Origin: Candidatus Gastranaerophilales bacterium
GTDB lineage: Bacteria > Cyanobacteriota > Vampirovibrionia > Gastranaerophilales > Gastranaerophilaceae
DNA length: 64,000 nucleotides
Direction of reading: 5' to 3'
Assembly (NCBI GenBank): GCA_905234865.1
Contig: CAJOJE010000005.1
Span: 1-64,000, forward strand
Both the position numbers and the translations under genes were made by a program. This document shows, piece after piece, positions 50,092 through 58,918 of the stretch (position 1 is its first letter; each line of letters begins with the position of its first letter). A model generated the notes under the pieces. It was not told where the DNA came from and did no database searches. It saw only the letters and a program-made list of their open reading frames with translations.

Positions 50092-51036
50092 ATGACTGAT
50101 TTTACAAGTTCAATCAAAAGCATTATTTTGCAAACTTTACACAGCATTAAAAAAACGGACAAAGCTGACCAAAATTCAAAAACAAAAACATCTCAATTAT
50201 CAAGCAATCTCAAAAGCAGCCCTCTTATGAAGTCTGACGAGAATGAGCTTGTGGAATTTGACGAAACTCCCGCTTATGCAAGTTCTTCCGATACCAAAAA
50301 AACGGGCGGAGGCTCAAAAGACGGCGAAATAAACGATACAAAGCAGGGTTCGACCGGCGATTGCTGGCTTATGTCCGGAATAAATGCTCTTTCTTACACC
50401 GATGAAGGAAAAAAAGTAATTAAAGATGCAATCGACTACAATAACGACGGCTCTACAACAGTTCATCTTAAAGGGTTTGGCGACGTACAAATTACAAGCG
50501 CAGAGCTTCAGGAAGCAAAAAACTCGGACAAATTTTCAAAAGGCGATGATGATATGCTTATTCTTGAACTTGCAATAAGAAAAGTTCTTGACCAATTGAA
50601 AGCAAACGGCTCAAAACTCGATAATGCGCCTCCCGAGGTTCAAAAAGCCCTTCAGGCAACAATTAATGCCGATAGCGAAGAAACAATAACGGGCGGTTTT
50701 CCGATTGTTGCAATGTATCTTTTAACGGGCGAATATGCTCAATCGGAAACAGTGTCCGATGCGGGTTCTAAAGCCGATGTCGATACGATTTTAAAAGAAT
50801 TTGAAAACAACAATAATAAGGATATGGCACTGACTGCTTGTTTTGATTCGGATATGTCAATAAATGACGTTTCGGGCATTGCGGTTGATATTGTAGGAAA
50901 CCATGCTTATGCCGTTAAAGAGGTTAAAAGCGGTGTTGTTACTCTTACAAACCCTTGGGATTCGAGCAAGGAAATCAATGTTTCCGCAGATACTCTAAAA
51001 GCCTCGGGCTGCAGGGTTGATTACGTTAAAGTTTAA
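50092..51036 (+). CDS. Calpain-like (peptidase C2 family) cysteine protease
   Basis: 314 residues. A disordered Ser/Lys-rich N-terminus of about 80 residues leads to KQGSTGDCWLMSGINAL with Gln85 (oxyanion) and Cys91, GNHAYAV with His271 and LTNPWDS with Asn287: the complete calpain triad. There is no signal peptide or calcium-binding EF-hand, so it is probably cytoplasmic or secreted by a non-Sec route. Bacterial calpain-like proteins are uncommon and few are studied. GATAGGAAGTGAG precedes the ATG, and a terminator follows the stop. Confidence 0.85.
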   Translation: MTDFTSSIKSIILQTLHSIKKTDKADQNSKTKTSQLSSNLKSSPLMKSDENELVEFDETPAYASSSDTKKTGGGSKDGEINDTKQGSTGDCWLMSGINALSYTDEGKKVIKDAIDYNNDGSTTVHLKGFGDVQITSAELQEAKNSDKFSKGDDDMLILELAIRKVLDQLKANGSKLDNAPPEVQKALQATINADSEETITGGFPIVAMYLLTGEYAQSETVSDAGSKADVDTILKEFENNNNKDMALTACFDSDMSINDVSGIAVDIVGNHAYAVKEVKSGVVTLTNPWDSSKEINVSADTLKASGCRVDYVKV

Positions 51037-51037
51037 T

Positions 51038-51066
51038 AAAAAGGCGGTTTAATTACCGCCTTTTTT
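51038..51066. terminator. Bidirectional terminator
   Basis: Stem AAAGGCGGT / ACCGCCTTT (51040-51048 with 51055-51063), A-run before and T-run after. Serves the calpain-like gene and the convergent gene ending at 51065. Confidence 0.85.
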
Positions 51067-52099
51067 AGTTTTCGTAAAGTCTTTTAGCTTCTTGCGTTTG
51101 TTCTTTTATATTGTAGTTGCTTGAATTATTTAAACCGTTTTTATATGCCTTATAAGCATAGTATTTTGCACTTGTATTTTGGTCGTTTTTACAAATTCCC
51201 GCAACGCTGAAAAACGGTTCAAAACGTCTTATGTCTAAATCGTTCGGGTAAAGATAATAAGTTACGTTGTATGATTTTTTGGCATATTGGCATGATTCAA
51301 TCGTATTTCCTTGTAAAAGATAAGTTTCAGCCAGCATGTCATATATATTTTTAAGTTTTTTACTTTGTTTAATTACATCAATATTGTAATTTGCCAAAAT
51401 AACTTCTGCTTGCTTATATTCTTGTGCGGCAATTATTGCATTATTGTAGTCTTTAATATTTAAACAAGTTTTATATGTATTCTCAAAAAAATCTTCAACG
51501 GCAATTTTTAAATTATTGTTCATGGAAGGAGTAACCATATTTTTAACGGCATTAATAACGGGAGGAATTTTTTGATAATTGCCTTCCATAATATATGTTG
51601 AAATCAAAGCGGAAGCAAGTTTCACCATAACGGGAGTGCTGTTTAAATTTTGTGCCTGCATTTGATTTACGATATTTTCAATCGTTCCTGATGTAATATA
51701 GCGGTTAAAATCTTTATTTTTGCCGTTATTAAAAATTTCCGCTTCGACCTTATTTGCTTCGATTGCGCAATTAGCTGCCAAAAGAGTATTTTCTTTTGAG
51801 GGCTTTTTAGAAAGCTCGTTTTTTGCGCCCGTCATTGCAACAAAATAATACCAGTACGCTTTTTCCAAATTGCCGTATTCTTGATTTTTTAAGCCGTAAT
51901 ACATATCGGCAGTCTTCTTGCTTGCTTTTATCAAATCCAAGCCGTAATATCCGCCGTTTTTGTCATAAAGGCTTTCTGTGTAGTCAACCTGAGCTTTAAG
52001 GGTATTTTTGTCCGTATTTGATTTTACGGCACCTTCGCTTGCTAAATTTAAAAAACAACACGTCAGAATAAAAAATGATATAAATAACCGCTTTTTCAT
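51065..52099 (-). CDS. Secreted TPR-like helical protein, unknown
   Basis: 344 residues. MKKRLFISFFILTCCFLNLASEG is a signal peptide; the Cys pair TCC followed by FLNLAS could be a lipobox-like end but is not canonical. The rest is helical with repeated 30-40-residue segments (DYNNAIIAAQEYKQAEVILANY, TYLLQGNTIESCQYAKKSYNVTYYLYP, KYYAYKAYKNGLNN), in the manner of tetratricopeptide repeats. GAGG lies 8 bases before the ATG. Probably a periplasmic protein-interaction scaffold. Confidence 0.65.
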   Translation of the reverse strand: MKKRLFISFFILTCCFLNLASEGAVKSNTDKNTLKAQVDYTESLYDKNGGYYGLDLIKASKKTADMYYGLKNQEYGNLEKAYWYYFVAMTGAKNELSKKPSKENTLLAANCAIEANKVEAEIFNNGKNKDFNRYITSGTIENIVNQMQAQNLNSTPVMVKLASALISTYIMEGNYQKIPPVINAVKNMVTPSMNNNLKIAVEDFFENTYKTCLNIKDYNNAIIAAQEYKQAEVILANYNIDVIKQSKKLKNIYDMLAETYLLQGNTIESCQYAKKSYNVTYYLYPNDLDIRRFEPFFSVAGICKNDQNTSAKYYAYKAYKNGLNNSSNYNIKEQTQEAKRLYEN

Positions 52100-52265
52100 A
52101 TAAAAATCCTCATTTTAAGCAATACAACAATACTTACACGATTTTTAAAATTTTTTAAAATAAAATATCTTAAAAATCAAAAATCTTAATATTTTTTACA
52201 TTATCTCAAGAGTTTTATTCTTTGTAAATACTTTGTTAAATACGGGTTTACAATTTTAAAAATCA

Positions 52266-52292
52266 AAGGGCGGTTATTTAACCGCCCGGGAC
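52266..52292 (-). terminator. Terminator of the DUF378 gene
   Basis: A perfect 9-bp stem GGGCGGTTA / TAACCGCCC (52268-52276 with 52279-52287) with a T-rich tract on the minus-strand 3' side. The remaining gap 52100-52260 is very AT-rich and shows no gene. Confidence 0.8.
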
Positions 52293-52301
52293 ACAAATGC
52301 G

Positions 52302-52511
52302 CTACATTTCTTCTCTTTTAAGGACATCGGTATTCGCACTTACAAGCATGATAAGAGCGCTTATTCCGACCAAAGAATAAATAATTCTGCTCCAAATGCT
52401 CATATCTCCGAAAATCGCACTAATTAAGTCGAATCCGAAAAATCCGATTAGCCCCCAGTTAATTGCGCCTGTGATAACTAAAACAAATGCGATAACTTTT
52501 GTTAAATACAT
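52302..52511 (-). CDS. DUF378 family small membrane protein
   Basis: 69 residues with two transmembrane helices. LVITGAINWGLIGFFGFDLISAIFG is the family's distinctive G-A-I-N-W-G-L-x-G block, and SRIIYSLVGISALIML forms the second helix. AAAGGAG sits upstream of the ATG. Function unknown in the whole family; it is an inner-membrane protein. Single-gene unit with its own terminator. Confidence 0.88.
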   Translation of the reverse strand: MYLTKVIAFVLVITGAINWGLIGFFGFDLISAIFGDMSIWSRIIYSLVGISALIMLVSANTDVLKREEM

Positions 52512-52635
52512 AGTACTCCTTTCTTTCCTTTTTATTTTAACTTTATATATGCGAAAAATTATTCTCTTAAAAGATAACTAATTATTATCCCATACGGTAA
52601 AATTTTACAAACTAAACGATATATCTAATTTGTGC

Positions 52636-52641
52636 TAATAT
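52636..52641 (+). promoter_or_regulatory. Possible extended -10 box (leaderless start)
   Basis: TGC followed by TAATAT (52636-52641) is an extended -10. It ends 6 bases before the ATG at 52648, and no Shine-Dalgarno is present. No good -35 is visible. Confidence 0.35.
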
Positions 52642-52647
52642 TGTTTT

Positions 52648-54207
52648 ATGAAAAGAGCTGCAATTTATGTTTATTATGACAAAAACGGGTTAATAGCCGA
52701 CTATGCGCTTTTTTTTATAAAATCCCTGCTTGAAGTTTGTTCAAAAGTTCAGGTTGTAATTAACGGCAAAATCATTCCTAAAGAATTAGAAAAATTAAAA
52801 ATTGACGGAGTTGACGTTGTTCAAAGAAAAAATATCGGGTATGATTTTTGGGCTTATCGAGAAGGGGTTTTGCAATTTAAAGACTGTTTTTATGATATTG
52901 ACGAATTAATATTGTGTAATTCTTCCGTATATGGTCCTTTTTATCCTTTTTTTGACATGTTTGATAAAATGGAAAAAAGCGAGGCTGATTTTTGGGGAAT
53001 AACTCTGCACCCTGCTTCTGATTATAAAATTATCAAGAATAATAAAAATACGCAAATTAAAGAACACATTCAGTCGTATTTTCTTGTATTTAAAAAGAAA
53101 ATGCTTCAAGACAACAGATTTCTTGATTACTTTTTAAATATGAAAAAAATTAACGGTAGAAAAGAAGCGATAGGATATCTTGAAATTCAATTAACGGAGT
53201 ATTTTAAAAATTTAGGTTTTAAGTATGATACATATATAAAAAGAAACAATGAACCCCACGATAACGTTGCACAATATATGAGCGATTATCTCATTGCAAA
53301 AAAATGCCCCGTTATAAAAAAGACCTGTTTTTTTCACAGGTATGACCTGTTTCAAAAAAAATGCGCGGAAACTTCGACAAAAAGAGCGTATGAACTTATT
53401 AAAAAAACCGGTTATGATACAAAATTAATAATAAAAGACGTTTTAAGAAACCGTAAAACAGGCGATATTAAAAAATTTCTTCACTTGAATTTTGTAATTG
53501 AGGGAAAAAAAGACATTATTTTGCATGATAAAATAGCGCTTTGTGTTGAAAATGATTGCTTTTTGCCTGTGGCGGACAAATTTTCAAATATTTTTGACAT
53601 TTTCCATATCGAAAATTCTTCCGACAAAAATTATTTTGACAAAATAAAAGAAATATCAAAAAAATACGATTATATTCTTTACCTGTCGGATAATACCGCC
53701 TTTTTACCCCCTGATATAAAAAGCGGGTACATTGAGCATATTATAAATTGTTTAATGAAGGATGAAAATTATATAAAAGGGATTGTTTCTTTATTTGAAA
53801 AAGACGATAATATTGGGGTTTTAACTCCTATTCCTTTTTTATTTCCCGATTTTGAATTTTATTTTAACTTTGTTAAAAAGGAAGAATTTTTAGAATTTAA
53901 AAATGAAAATAATATGAATTTTATCCCCGATGAAAAAGATTTGAACTTATGTTCGGGCTCTTTTTGGGTAAAGAGTGAAGTTTTATTTAATGTAGATAAT
54001 ATTAATCTTAATGAAAAATTGAATAAAGGGATGATTTATTCCATGCTTGCTCAAAATTCAGGCTTTTTAACGGGTTCTGTCGCACCTTCTTTTAAAATGG
54101 CGGAATATGCCGATAATCTTCAATATAAAGCGCAAAAAATTCCCCAGTTTCTTTTTCGATTGATTGAAAAAATTGAGAGAAAACTACATAAAATAGTTTT
54201 AAAATAA
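52648..54207 (+). CDS. RgpF-like (rhamnan synthesis F family) glycosyltransferase
   Basis: 519 residues. RAAIYVYYDKNGLIADYALFFIKSLLEVC, VQRKNIGYDFWAYREGVLQF and ELILCNSSVYGPFYPFFDMFDKMEKSEADFWGIT, with HIQSYFLVFKKKML, are the RgpF family blocks. Members extend or modify rhamnose-containing polysaccharides. The C-terminal 200 residues form a second, less clear domain with acidic pairs that may be a GT2-like remnant. It lies 4 kb past the main locus as a lone gene, closed by a terminator. Confidence 0.85.
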   Translation: MKRAAIYVYYDKNGLIADYALFFIKSLLEVCSKVQVVINGKIIPKELEKLKIDGVDVVQRKNIGYDFWAYREGVLQFKDCFYDIDELILCNSSVYGPFYPFFDMFDKMEKSEADFWGITLHPASDYKIIKNNKNTQIKEHIQSYFLVFKKKMLQDNRFLDYFLNMKKINGRKEAIGYLEIQLTEYFKNLGFKYDTYIKRNNEPHDNVAQYMSDYLIAKKCPVIKKTCFFHRYDLFQKKCAETSTKRAYELIKKTGYDTKLIIKDVLRNRKTGDIKKFLHLNFVIEGKKDIILHDKIALCVENDCFLPVADKFSNIFDIFHIENSSDKNYFDKIKEISKKYDYILYLSDNTAFLPPDIKSGYIEHIINCLMKDENYIKGIVSLFEKDDNIGVLTPIPFLFPDFEFYFNFVKKEEFLEFKNENNMNFIPDEKDLNLCSGSFWVKSEVLFNVDNINLNEKLNKGMIYSMLAQNSGFLTGSVAPSFKMAEYADNLQYKAQKIPQFLFRLIEKIERKLHKIVLK

Positions 54208-54230
54208 AAGCCCGAATTACGGGCTTTTTA
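54206..54230. terminator. Bidirectional terminator
   Basis: Stem AAAAGCCCG / CGGGCTTTT (54206-54214 with 54220-54228), overlapping the stop codon of the RgpF-like gene; also faces the minus-strand gene at 54253. Confidence 0.8.
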
Positions 54231-54252
54231 AATTTTAATACAGCTGAACTTA

Positions 54253-55911
54253 TTATCTGAATATGTCCTCATACATTGACGATAATGCAATGACAAGCAT
54301 AACCGGCACCAATATTGCCGTTACGGCTATTGTCGTAATTGCTGCATCTTTAACCTTAAAGGGAAATTCTAAAGTTTTTCCTATAAATATTCCCGTATTT
54401 TTTGTCATTTCTGCTCTTTTTTCTTTTTTTCTTTGAGTTTTATATATTTGATTTACAATATCTTGATTTTCGGCGGAAAGCCCGGATTTTATTTTTTCTA
54501 TATCGAATCTTGGCTGCATGGGAACTTTGACCTTTCCGTTTTTATCTATTATTTCCGTATTTTCTCCGTTACTTACAAAAAGTATATTACTGTTTGAAAA
54601 ATCAATCCCTTTATAAGTAACCGTATATTTTTTCTCCTTTTCATCGTATGTGATTTCGTTTTTATCTATGGCGGGCAGAGAAAACATATCATCATATTGA
54701 AAATCAACTATAATAGTGTTATCTGAATTGATTATGCCCCATTTACCGTCTTTTTTGGCGCAAATTCTATTCGGGTTTGAGAGTGACTGTTGTTTTCTTT
54801 TGTATAATATATAATTTTTGTCGGGGAAATAAAAATCATCATACATATTTGGAATTATTTTTACTTTGTTATCTGTTTTAATGTTTAATCCGTATTTTGT
54901 TTGCCCGTTCCAATAACCGTTTGTGAGAAATATGCCTGTTGTCGGGAAATTTTTAAATTGTGTTAGGATACTGTTGCTGCGTATATATTCTGCCTTATTT
55001 TTATCATACAAATAGAAATTATCATCTTTTTTGTCGGGGTAATAAATAAATTCGCCTGCGTCAGTGTTTGCAAACTGTTTGAAAGTTGATTGAATTTCAT
55101 TGTTTGTCGTGTTTATTTGTTCAATCATGCGGCTTGGTTCTTGAGTTATGTTATGGCTTTTTGAAATTTTATACCATATATTCGATTTTATGCCGCCAAA
55201 CTCCTCTTTTGTTTTTTTACTTTTAAGAGAAATTGTATCTGTGGGTGCAAAAGAAATATTAAGATGTTTAAAAATTAATGTATCCTCATCAGGTACTGCA
55301 TATTCGATAAATTGCGGTGTCGTAAATTTATAATATTCATCTTCGGGAACAATATACCCCCATTTGCCGTCTTTTTGGTATAAAATGACTCCGTTTTCGG
55401 GGTAGTTATAAAATTTTATGTTTGAAATTTTATTATTTTGTTCAATCATATCTTTAATCATGTGTTTTGAACTTTTTGAGGGGATTGCCGCAATATATTC
55501 AAATTCCGATGTTTTTCCGATAAAAATGGAGTTGTCTATTGTTTTTTGTTTGTCTTTATCGATTTTATACAACTTTATATTTTTAATTTCTCTGTCAATA
55601 ACGGGCTTATTGTCATTTGTATAAACTTTGTAGCCGTCGCTTTTATCCTGCTTTACAAGTACGGTGTCATCGCCTAATTTTTTAATTTTTTTGTAGTTAA
55701 AAGGAATAACGGTTTCGTTTGTATCTTTGCTGATAACTCCGTATTTTTTGTTGTTACCTTTTTTAATTTGAACGTTTCTTGGAATATTATCTTTATTTTT
55801 TATAAAAGTATCATAATCAACATTGTTATTTGCGCAGGCAAATAAATTGTTTGAAAGTAAAAATGATAATAATAGAGCTGATGATACAAATTTTTTCATT
55901 GAGATTAACAT
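54253..55911 (-). CDS. Secreted WG-repeat protein
   Basis: About 552 residues (ATG 55911; 55899 and a TTG at 55920 are alternatives). Signal peptide ending LFACA, then WG-type repeats: KKYGVISKDTNETVIPFNYKKI, DGKWGYIVPEDEYYKFTTPQFIEY, TKYGLNIKTDNKVKIIPNMYDDF, DGKWGIINSDNTIIVDFQYDDM. A hydrophobic helix lies near the C-terminus (AITTIAVTAILVPVMLVIAL). Repeats of this type form propeller-like binding folds of unknown ligand. It probably is an envelope protein anchored by its tail. Confidence 0.8.
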   Translation of the reverse strand: MLISMKKFVSSALLLSFLLSNNLFACANNNVDYDTFIKNKDNIPRNVQIKKGNNKKYGVISKDTNETVIPFNYKKIKKLGDDTVLVKQDKSDGYKVYTNDNKPVIDREIKNIKLYKIDKDKQKTIDNSIFIGKTSEFEYIAAIPSKSSKHMIKDMIEQNNKISNIKFYNYPENGVILYQKDGKWGYIVPEDEYYKFTTPQFIEYAVPDEDTLIFKHLNISFAPTDTISLKSKKTKEEFGGIKSNIWYKISKSHNITQEPSRMIEQINTTNNEIQSTFKQFANTDAGEFIYYPDKKDDNFYLYDKNKAEYIRSNSILTQFKNFPTTGIFLTNGYWNGQTKYGLNIKTDNKVKIIPNMYDDFYFPDKNYILYKRKQQSLSNPNRICAKKDGKWGIINSDNTIIVDFQYDDMFSLPAIDKNEITYDEKEKKYTVTYKGIDFSNSNILFVSNGENTEIIDKNGKVKVPMQPRFDIEKIKSGLSAENQDIVNQIYKTQRKKEKRAEMTKNTGIFIGKTLEFPFKVKDAAITTIAVTAILVPVMLVIALSSMYEDIFR

Positions 55912-55944
55912 ACTTACCAACTTTCTTTAAATATACAAGAAATT

Positions 55945-56017
55945 TGCGCCTGGCGCGATTCGAACGCGCGACCTCTCCCTTAAAAGGGGATTGCTCTACC
56001 GACTGAGCTACAGGCGC
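55945..56017 (-). tRNA. tRNA-Lys (anticodon TTT)
   Basis: 73 bases: acceptor GCGCCTG/CAGGCGC with discriminator A, D stem GCTC/GAGC, anticodon loop CTTTTAA (anticodon TTT), T stem GCGCG/CGCGC with loop TTCGAAT. CCA is not encoded. The base pair 27-43 in the anticodon stem is an A-G mismatch. A TTGACG and TAAAAT pair upstream (56051-56056, 56030-56035 on the minus strand, 15-base spacer) may be its promoter. Confidence 0.94.
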
Positions 56018-56131
56018 AAATAATATTTAATTTTAAATTGTTTATCAAATCGTCAAACCAAACAGCTGACCTAATCAGAATACCAAGAACAAAATTTTCA
56101 GTCAATAGTTTTTTATAATTTTTTTTCAAAA

Positions 56132-56166
56132 AAATAAGCCTCTTTGTGATAAAAAGAGGCTTATTT
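56132..56166 (-). terminator. Terminator of valS
   Basis: A 14-bp perfect stem AAATAAGCCTCTTT / AAAGAGGCTTATTT (56132-56145 with 56153-56166) with a T-run on the minus-strand side. Confidence 0.88.
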
Positions 56167-56182
56167 TTAATTATTTGTTTTT

Positions 56183-58789
56183 TTAAGATAAATTGGAAAT
56201 CAAATCTTCAATTTTTGAAATTTCGATATCAATTTCTTCAATTCTTTCTTTTGTTTTATTAACAACTTCAACGGGAGCGCTTTCAACAAATTTTTTATTG
56301 TTCATTCTTCCCGATAATGAAGCCTTTTCGCTTGATAATTTCTGAAGTTTTTTATTTTGTCTTTGAATTTCTTGTTCAATGTCAATTAATCCTTTAAGAG
56401 GAATGATAATTTTTGAATTTCCGACAATTGCGCTTGCCGATTGTTTATCTTCGTTTATGTCTTTGTCGATAAATTCAATGTTTTCCACTCTGCCCAAACG
56501 TTTTAAATATCCTTGAACCATAGTGTAGAGCGCTTTTTCTCCTTGAATTTTAATGTCAAATTTGACGGAAGGAGAAATGTTGAAGCTTGACCTTATGTTT
56601 CTTATGCTTCTTATTGCTTCAAAAACGGTTTCCATAGCGTTTGCTTCCGCTTCAAAGTTAAATTCTTCTCGGTATTTCGGATAATCAGAGAGCATAATTG
56701 CCTGTTTTTCTTTATTTATGGGCATTAATTGCCAAATTTTTTCCGTCAAATGAGGCATAACGGGATGTATCAGCCTCAAGAACATATCGAGTACATAAGT
56801 TAATATCGCCTCGTTTTTCTCGATTTTTGACAATTCAACATACCAATCGCAATAGCTGTTCCAGAAAAAGTCATACAAAACGGTTGTCATTTCGCCTATT
56901 CTGTATGAATCAAGATTTTCGACAACTTCTTTTATCGTTTTATTTAACTTGTTTAAAATCCATTTATCGGCAATTGACAATTCTTTTAAGTCGAGTTCTT
57001 TTTTCGGGTTTTCAAGATTCATTAAAACAAACCTTGAAGCGTTCCAGATTTTGTTTGCAAAATTTCTTCCAAACTCAAATTTTTCATCACTCAGTTTAAT
57101 GTCTTGTCCGCCGTATGTACACATATTTGCCAGCGTAAATCTTACGGCGTCGCACCCGTATTTTTCTATTGATAAAACGGGGTCAATCGTATTTCCTTTG
57201 GACTTAGACATTTTTTGACCATGTTCGTCTCTTATGAGTCCATGGATATAAACCGTTGAAAACGGCGGAACTTTTGTAAATTCTAAGCCCATGGTAATCA
57301 TTCTTGCAACCCAGAAGAAAATTATGTCAAAGCCTGTGACTAAAGTTGTTGTCGGATAGAATTTTTTAAAGTCATCAGAATTAACATCGGGCCACCCCAT
57401 AGTTTCAAAAGGCCACAAGCCCGAAGAAAACCAAGTATCAAGAACATCCGTTTCCTGAACGAATTTTTCGGGGTCGGGATTTTCAAGAGCTACTACCATT
57501 TCACCCGTTTCTTTGTTGTGATAGGCGGGAATTTGATGTCCCCACCAGAGTTGCCTTGAAATGCACCAGTCACGAATGTTTTCCATCCACATCAGGTAAT
57601 TCTTTTCCCAGCGTTTCGGAATAAATTGAATTGAGCCGTCTTTAACTTTTTCAATAGCGGCTTTTGCAAGAGGTTCCATTTTTACAAACCATTGCTCCGA
57701 TAATAAAGGTTCAATCGTTGTGTTGCATCTTTGGCATTTTCCGACATTATGCTCATGGTCAGAGATTTTTACAAGAACTTCGTGCGCTTTCAACATTCTT
57801 ATCGTACGTTCTCTTGCATCATATCTGTCACGTCCATGGAGTTCGGGGTGTACTTCGCTTCTTGCAATCATTTTTCCCTGTTCGTCAATAACTTTGATGA
57901 AAGGAAGATTGTGGCGTCTGCCTACTTCAAAGTCGTTCGGGTCATGTGCCGGAGTAATTTTCAAAGCGCCCGTACCGAATGATTTATCAACGTATTCATC
58001 CGCAATAATCGGAATTTCTCTGCCCGTCAAAGGAATAACGCAGGTTTTTCCGATTAAGTCTTTGTATTTGTAATCGTTCGGATTAACCGCAACCGCAACA
58101 TCTCCGAACATTGTTTCGGGACGTGTCGTAGCAATTACGATAGCGCCCGTTTCATCTTTAAGAGGGTAAGAAATTTCCCAAAGATGTCCTTGTTCTGTTT
58201 CATATTCCGTTTCAATATCGGAAATTGCCGATTGACACCTCGGGCACCAATTTACAATGTATGAGCCTTTATAGATAAGTCCTTTATTGTAAAGGTCGAC
58301 AAAAACTTTTTTTACCGCCTTTGAACACCCTTCATCAAGGGTAAATCTTGCTCTTGATAAATCAAAAGAAGCACCCAAGGTTTTAAATTGCCCCAAAATT
58401 CTTGATTTATGAGAATTTGCCCAATCCCAAGTGATTTTAAGAAATTCCTCCCTGCCTATATCGTGGCGGGTTTTCCCTTCTTTTGCAAGTTCTTTTTCGA
58501 CGACGTTTTGCGTTGCAATTCCCGCATGGTCACATCCCGGGAGCCAAAGAGCTTCGTAACCCGTCATTCTTTTGTATCGGGTTAAAATATCCTGCAAAGT
58601 CCCGTCAAGTGCATGACCCATGTGCAAAATGCCCGTAACGTTTGGCGGAGGGATAACTATTGAATACGGAGGTTTTTTGCTTTTATTGTCCGCTTTAAAA
58701 AATTCGTTATTTTCCCAATATTCATAAATTTCTTTTTCAACTTCTCTTGCATTGTATGTTGTTGAAAGATTATCAATAGTTTCAGTCAT
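56183..58789 (-). CDS. valS: Valyl-tRNA synthetase
   Basis: 868 residues. The class I HIGH region is PPPNVTGILHMGHAL and the KMSKS region GQKMSKSKGN; the editing domain (CP1) spans about 190-340 with TTRPETMFGDVAVAVNP; zinc-type Cys pairs appear at WCPRCQSA and KCQRCNTT. The C-terminal coiled coil (QRQNKKLQKLSSEKASLSGRMNNKKFVESAP) is the standard ValS tail. I take ATG 58789 because AGAGGG lies 5 bases upstream; ATG 58813 is eight codons earlier. It charges tRNA-Val and edits threonine. Confidence 0.97.
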   Translation of the reverse strand: MTETIDNLSTTYNAREVEKEIYEYWENNEFFKADNKSKKPPYSIVIPPPNVTGILHMGHALDGTLQDILTRYKRMTGYEALWLPGCDHAGIATQNVVEKELAKEGKTRHDIGREEFLKITWDWANSHKSRILGQFKTLGASFDLSRARFTLDEGCSKAVKKVFVDLYNKGLIYKGSYIVNWCPRCQSAISDIETEYETEQGHLWEISYPLKDETGAIVIATTRPETMFGDVAVAVNPNDYKYKDLIGKTCVIPLTGREIPIIADEYVDKSFGTGALKITPAHDPNDFEVGRRHNLPFIKVIDEQGKMIARSEVHPELHGRDRYDARERTIRMLKAHEVLVKISDHEHNVGKCQRCNTTIEPLLSEQWFVKMEPLAKAAIEKVKDGSIQFIPKRWEKNYLMWMENIRDWCISRQLWWGHQIPAYHNKETGEMVVALENPDPEKFVQETDVLDTWFSSGLWPFETMGWPDVNSDDFKKFYPTTTLVTGFDIIFFWVARMITMGLEFTKVPPFSTVYIHGLIRDEHGQKMSKSKGNTIDPVLSIEKYGCDAVRFTLANMCTYGGQDIKLSDEKFEFGRNFANKIWNASRFVLMNLENPKKELDLKELSIADKWILNKLNKTIKEVVENLDSYRIGEMTTVLYDFFWNSYCDWYVELSKIEKNEAILTYVLDMFLRLIHPVMPHLTEKIWQLMPINKEKQAIMLSDYPKYREEFNFEAEANAMETVFEAIRSIRNIRSSFNISPSVKFDIKIQGEKALYTMVQGYLKRLGRVENIEFIDKDINEDKQSASAIVGNSKIIIPLKGLIDIEQEIQRQNKKLQKLSSEKASLSGRMNNKKFVESAPVEVVNKTKERIEEIDIEISKIEDLISNLS

Positions 58790-58918
58790 ATTTCCCTCTT
58801 TATCGTTTGTCACCTAAATATTAACACAAAAAAATTAATATTAAAACTTGAAAGCCAAAAGACTTAGCCCGATTTTGGTATTATATTCCGTTTTAAATTT
58901 GAGTATTTTTTATTAGTT

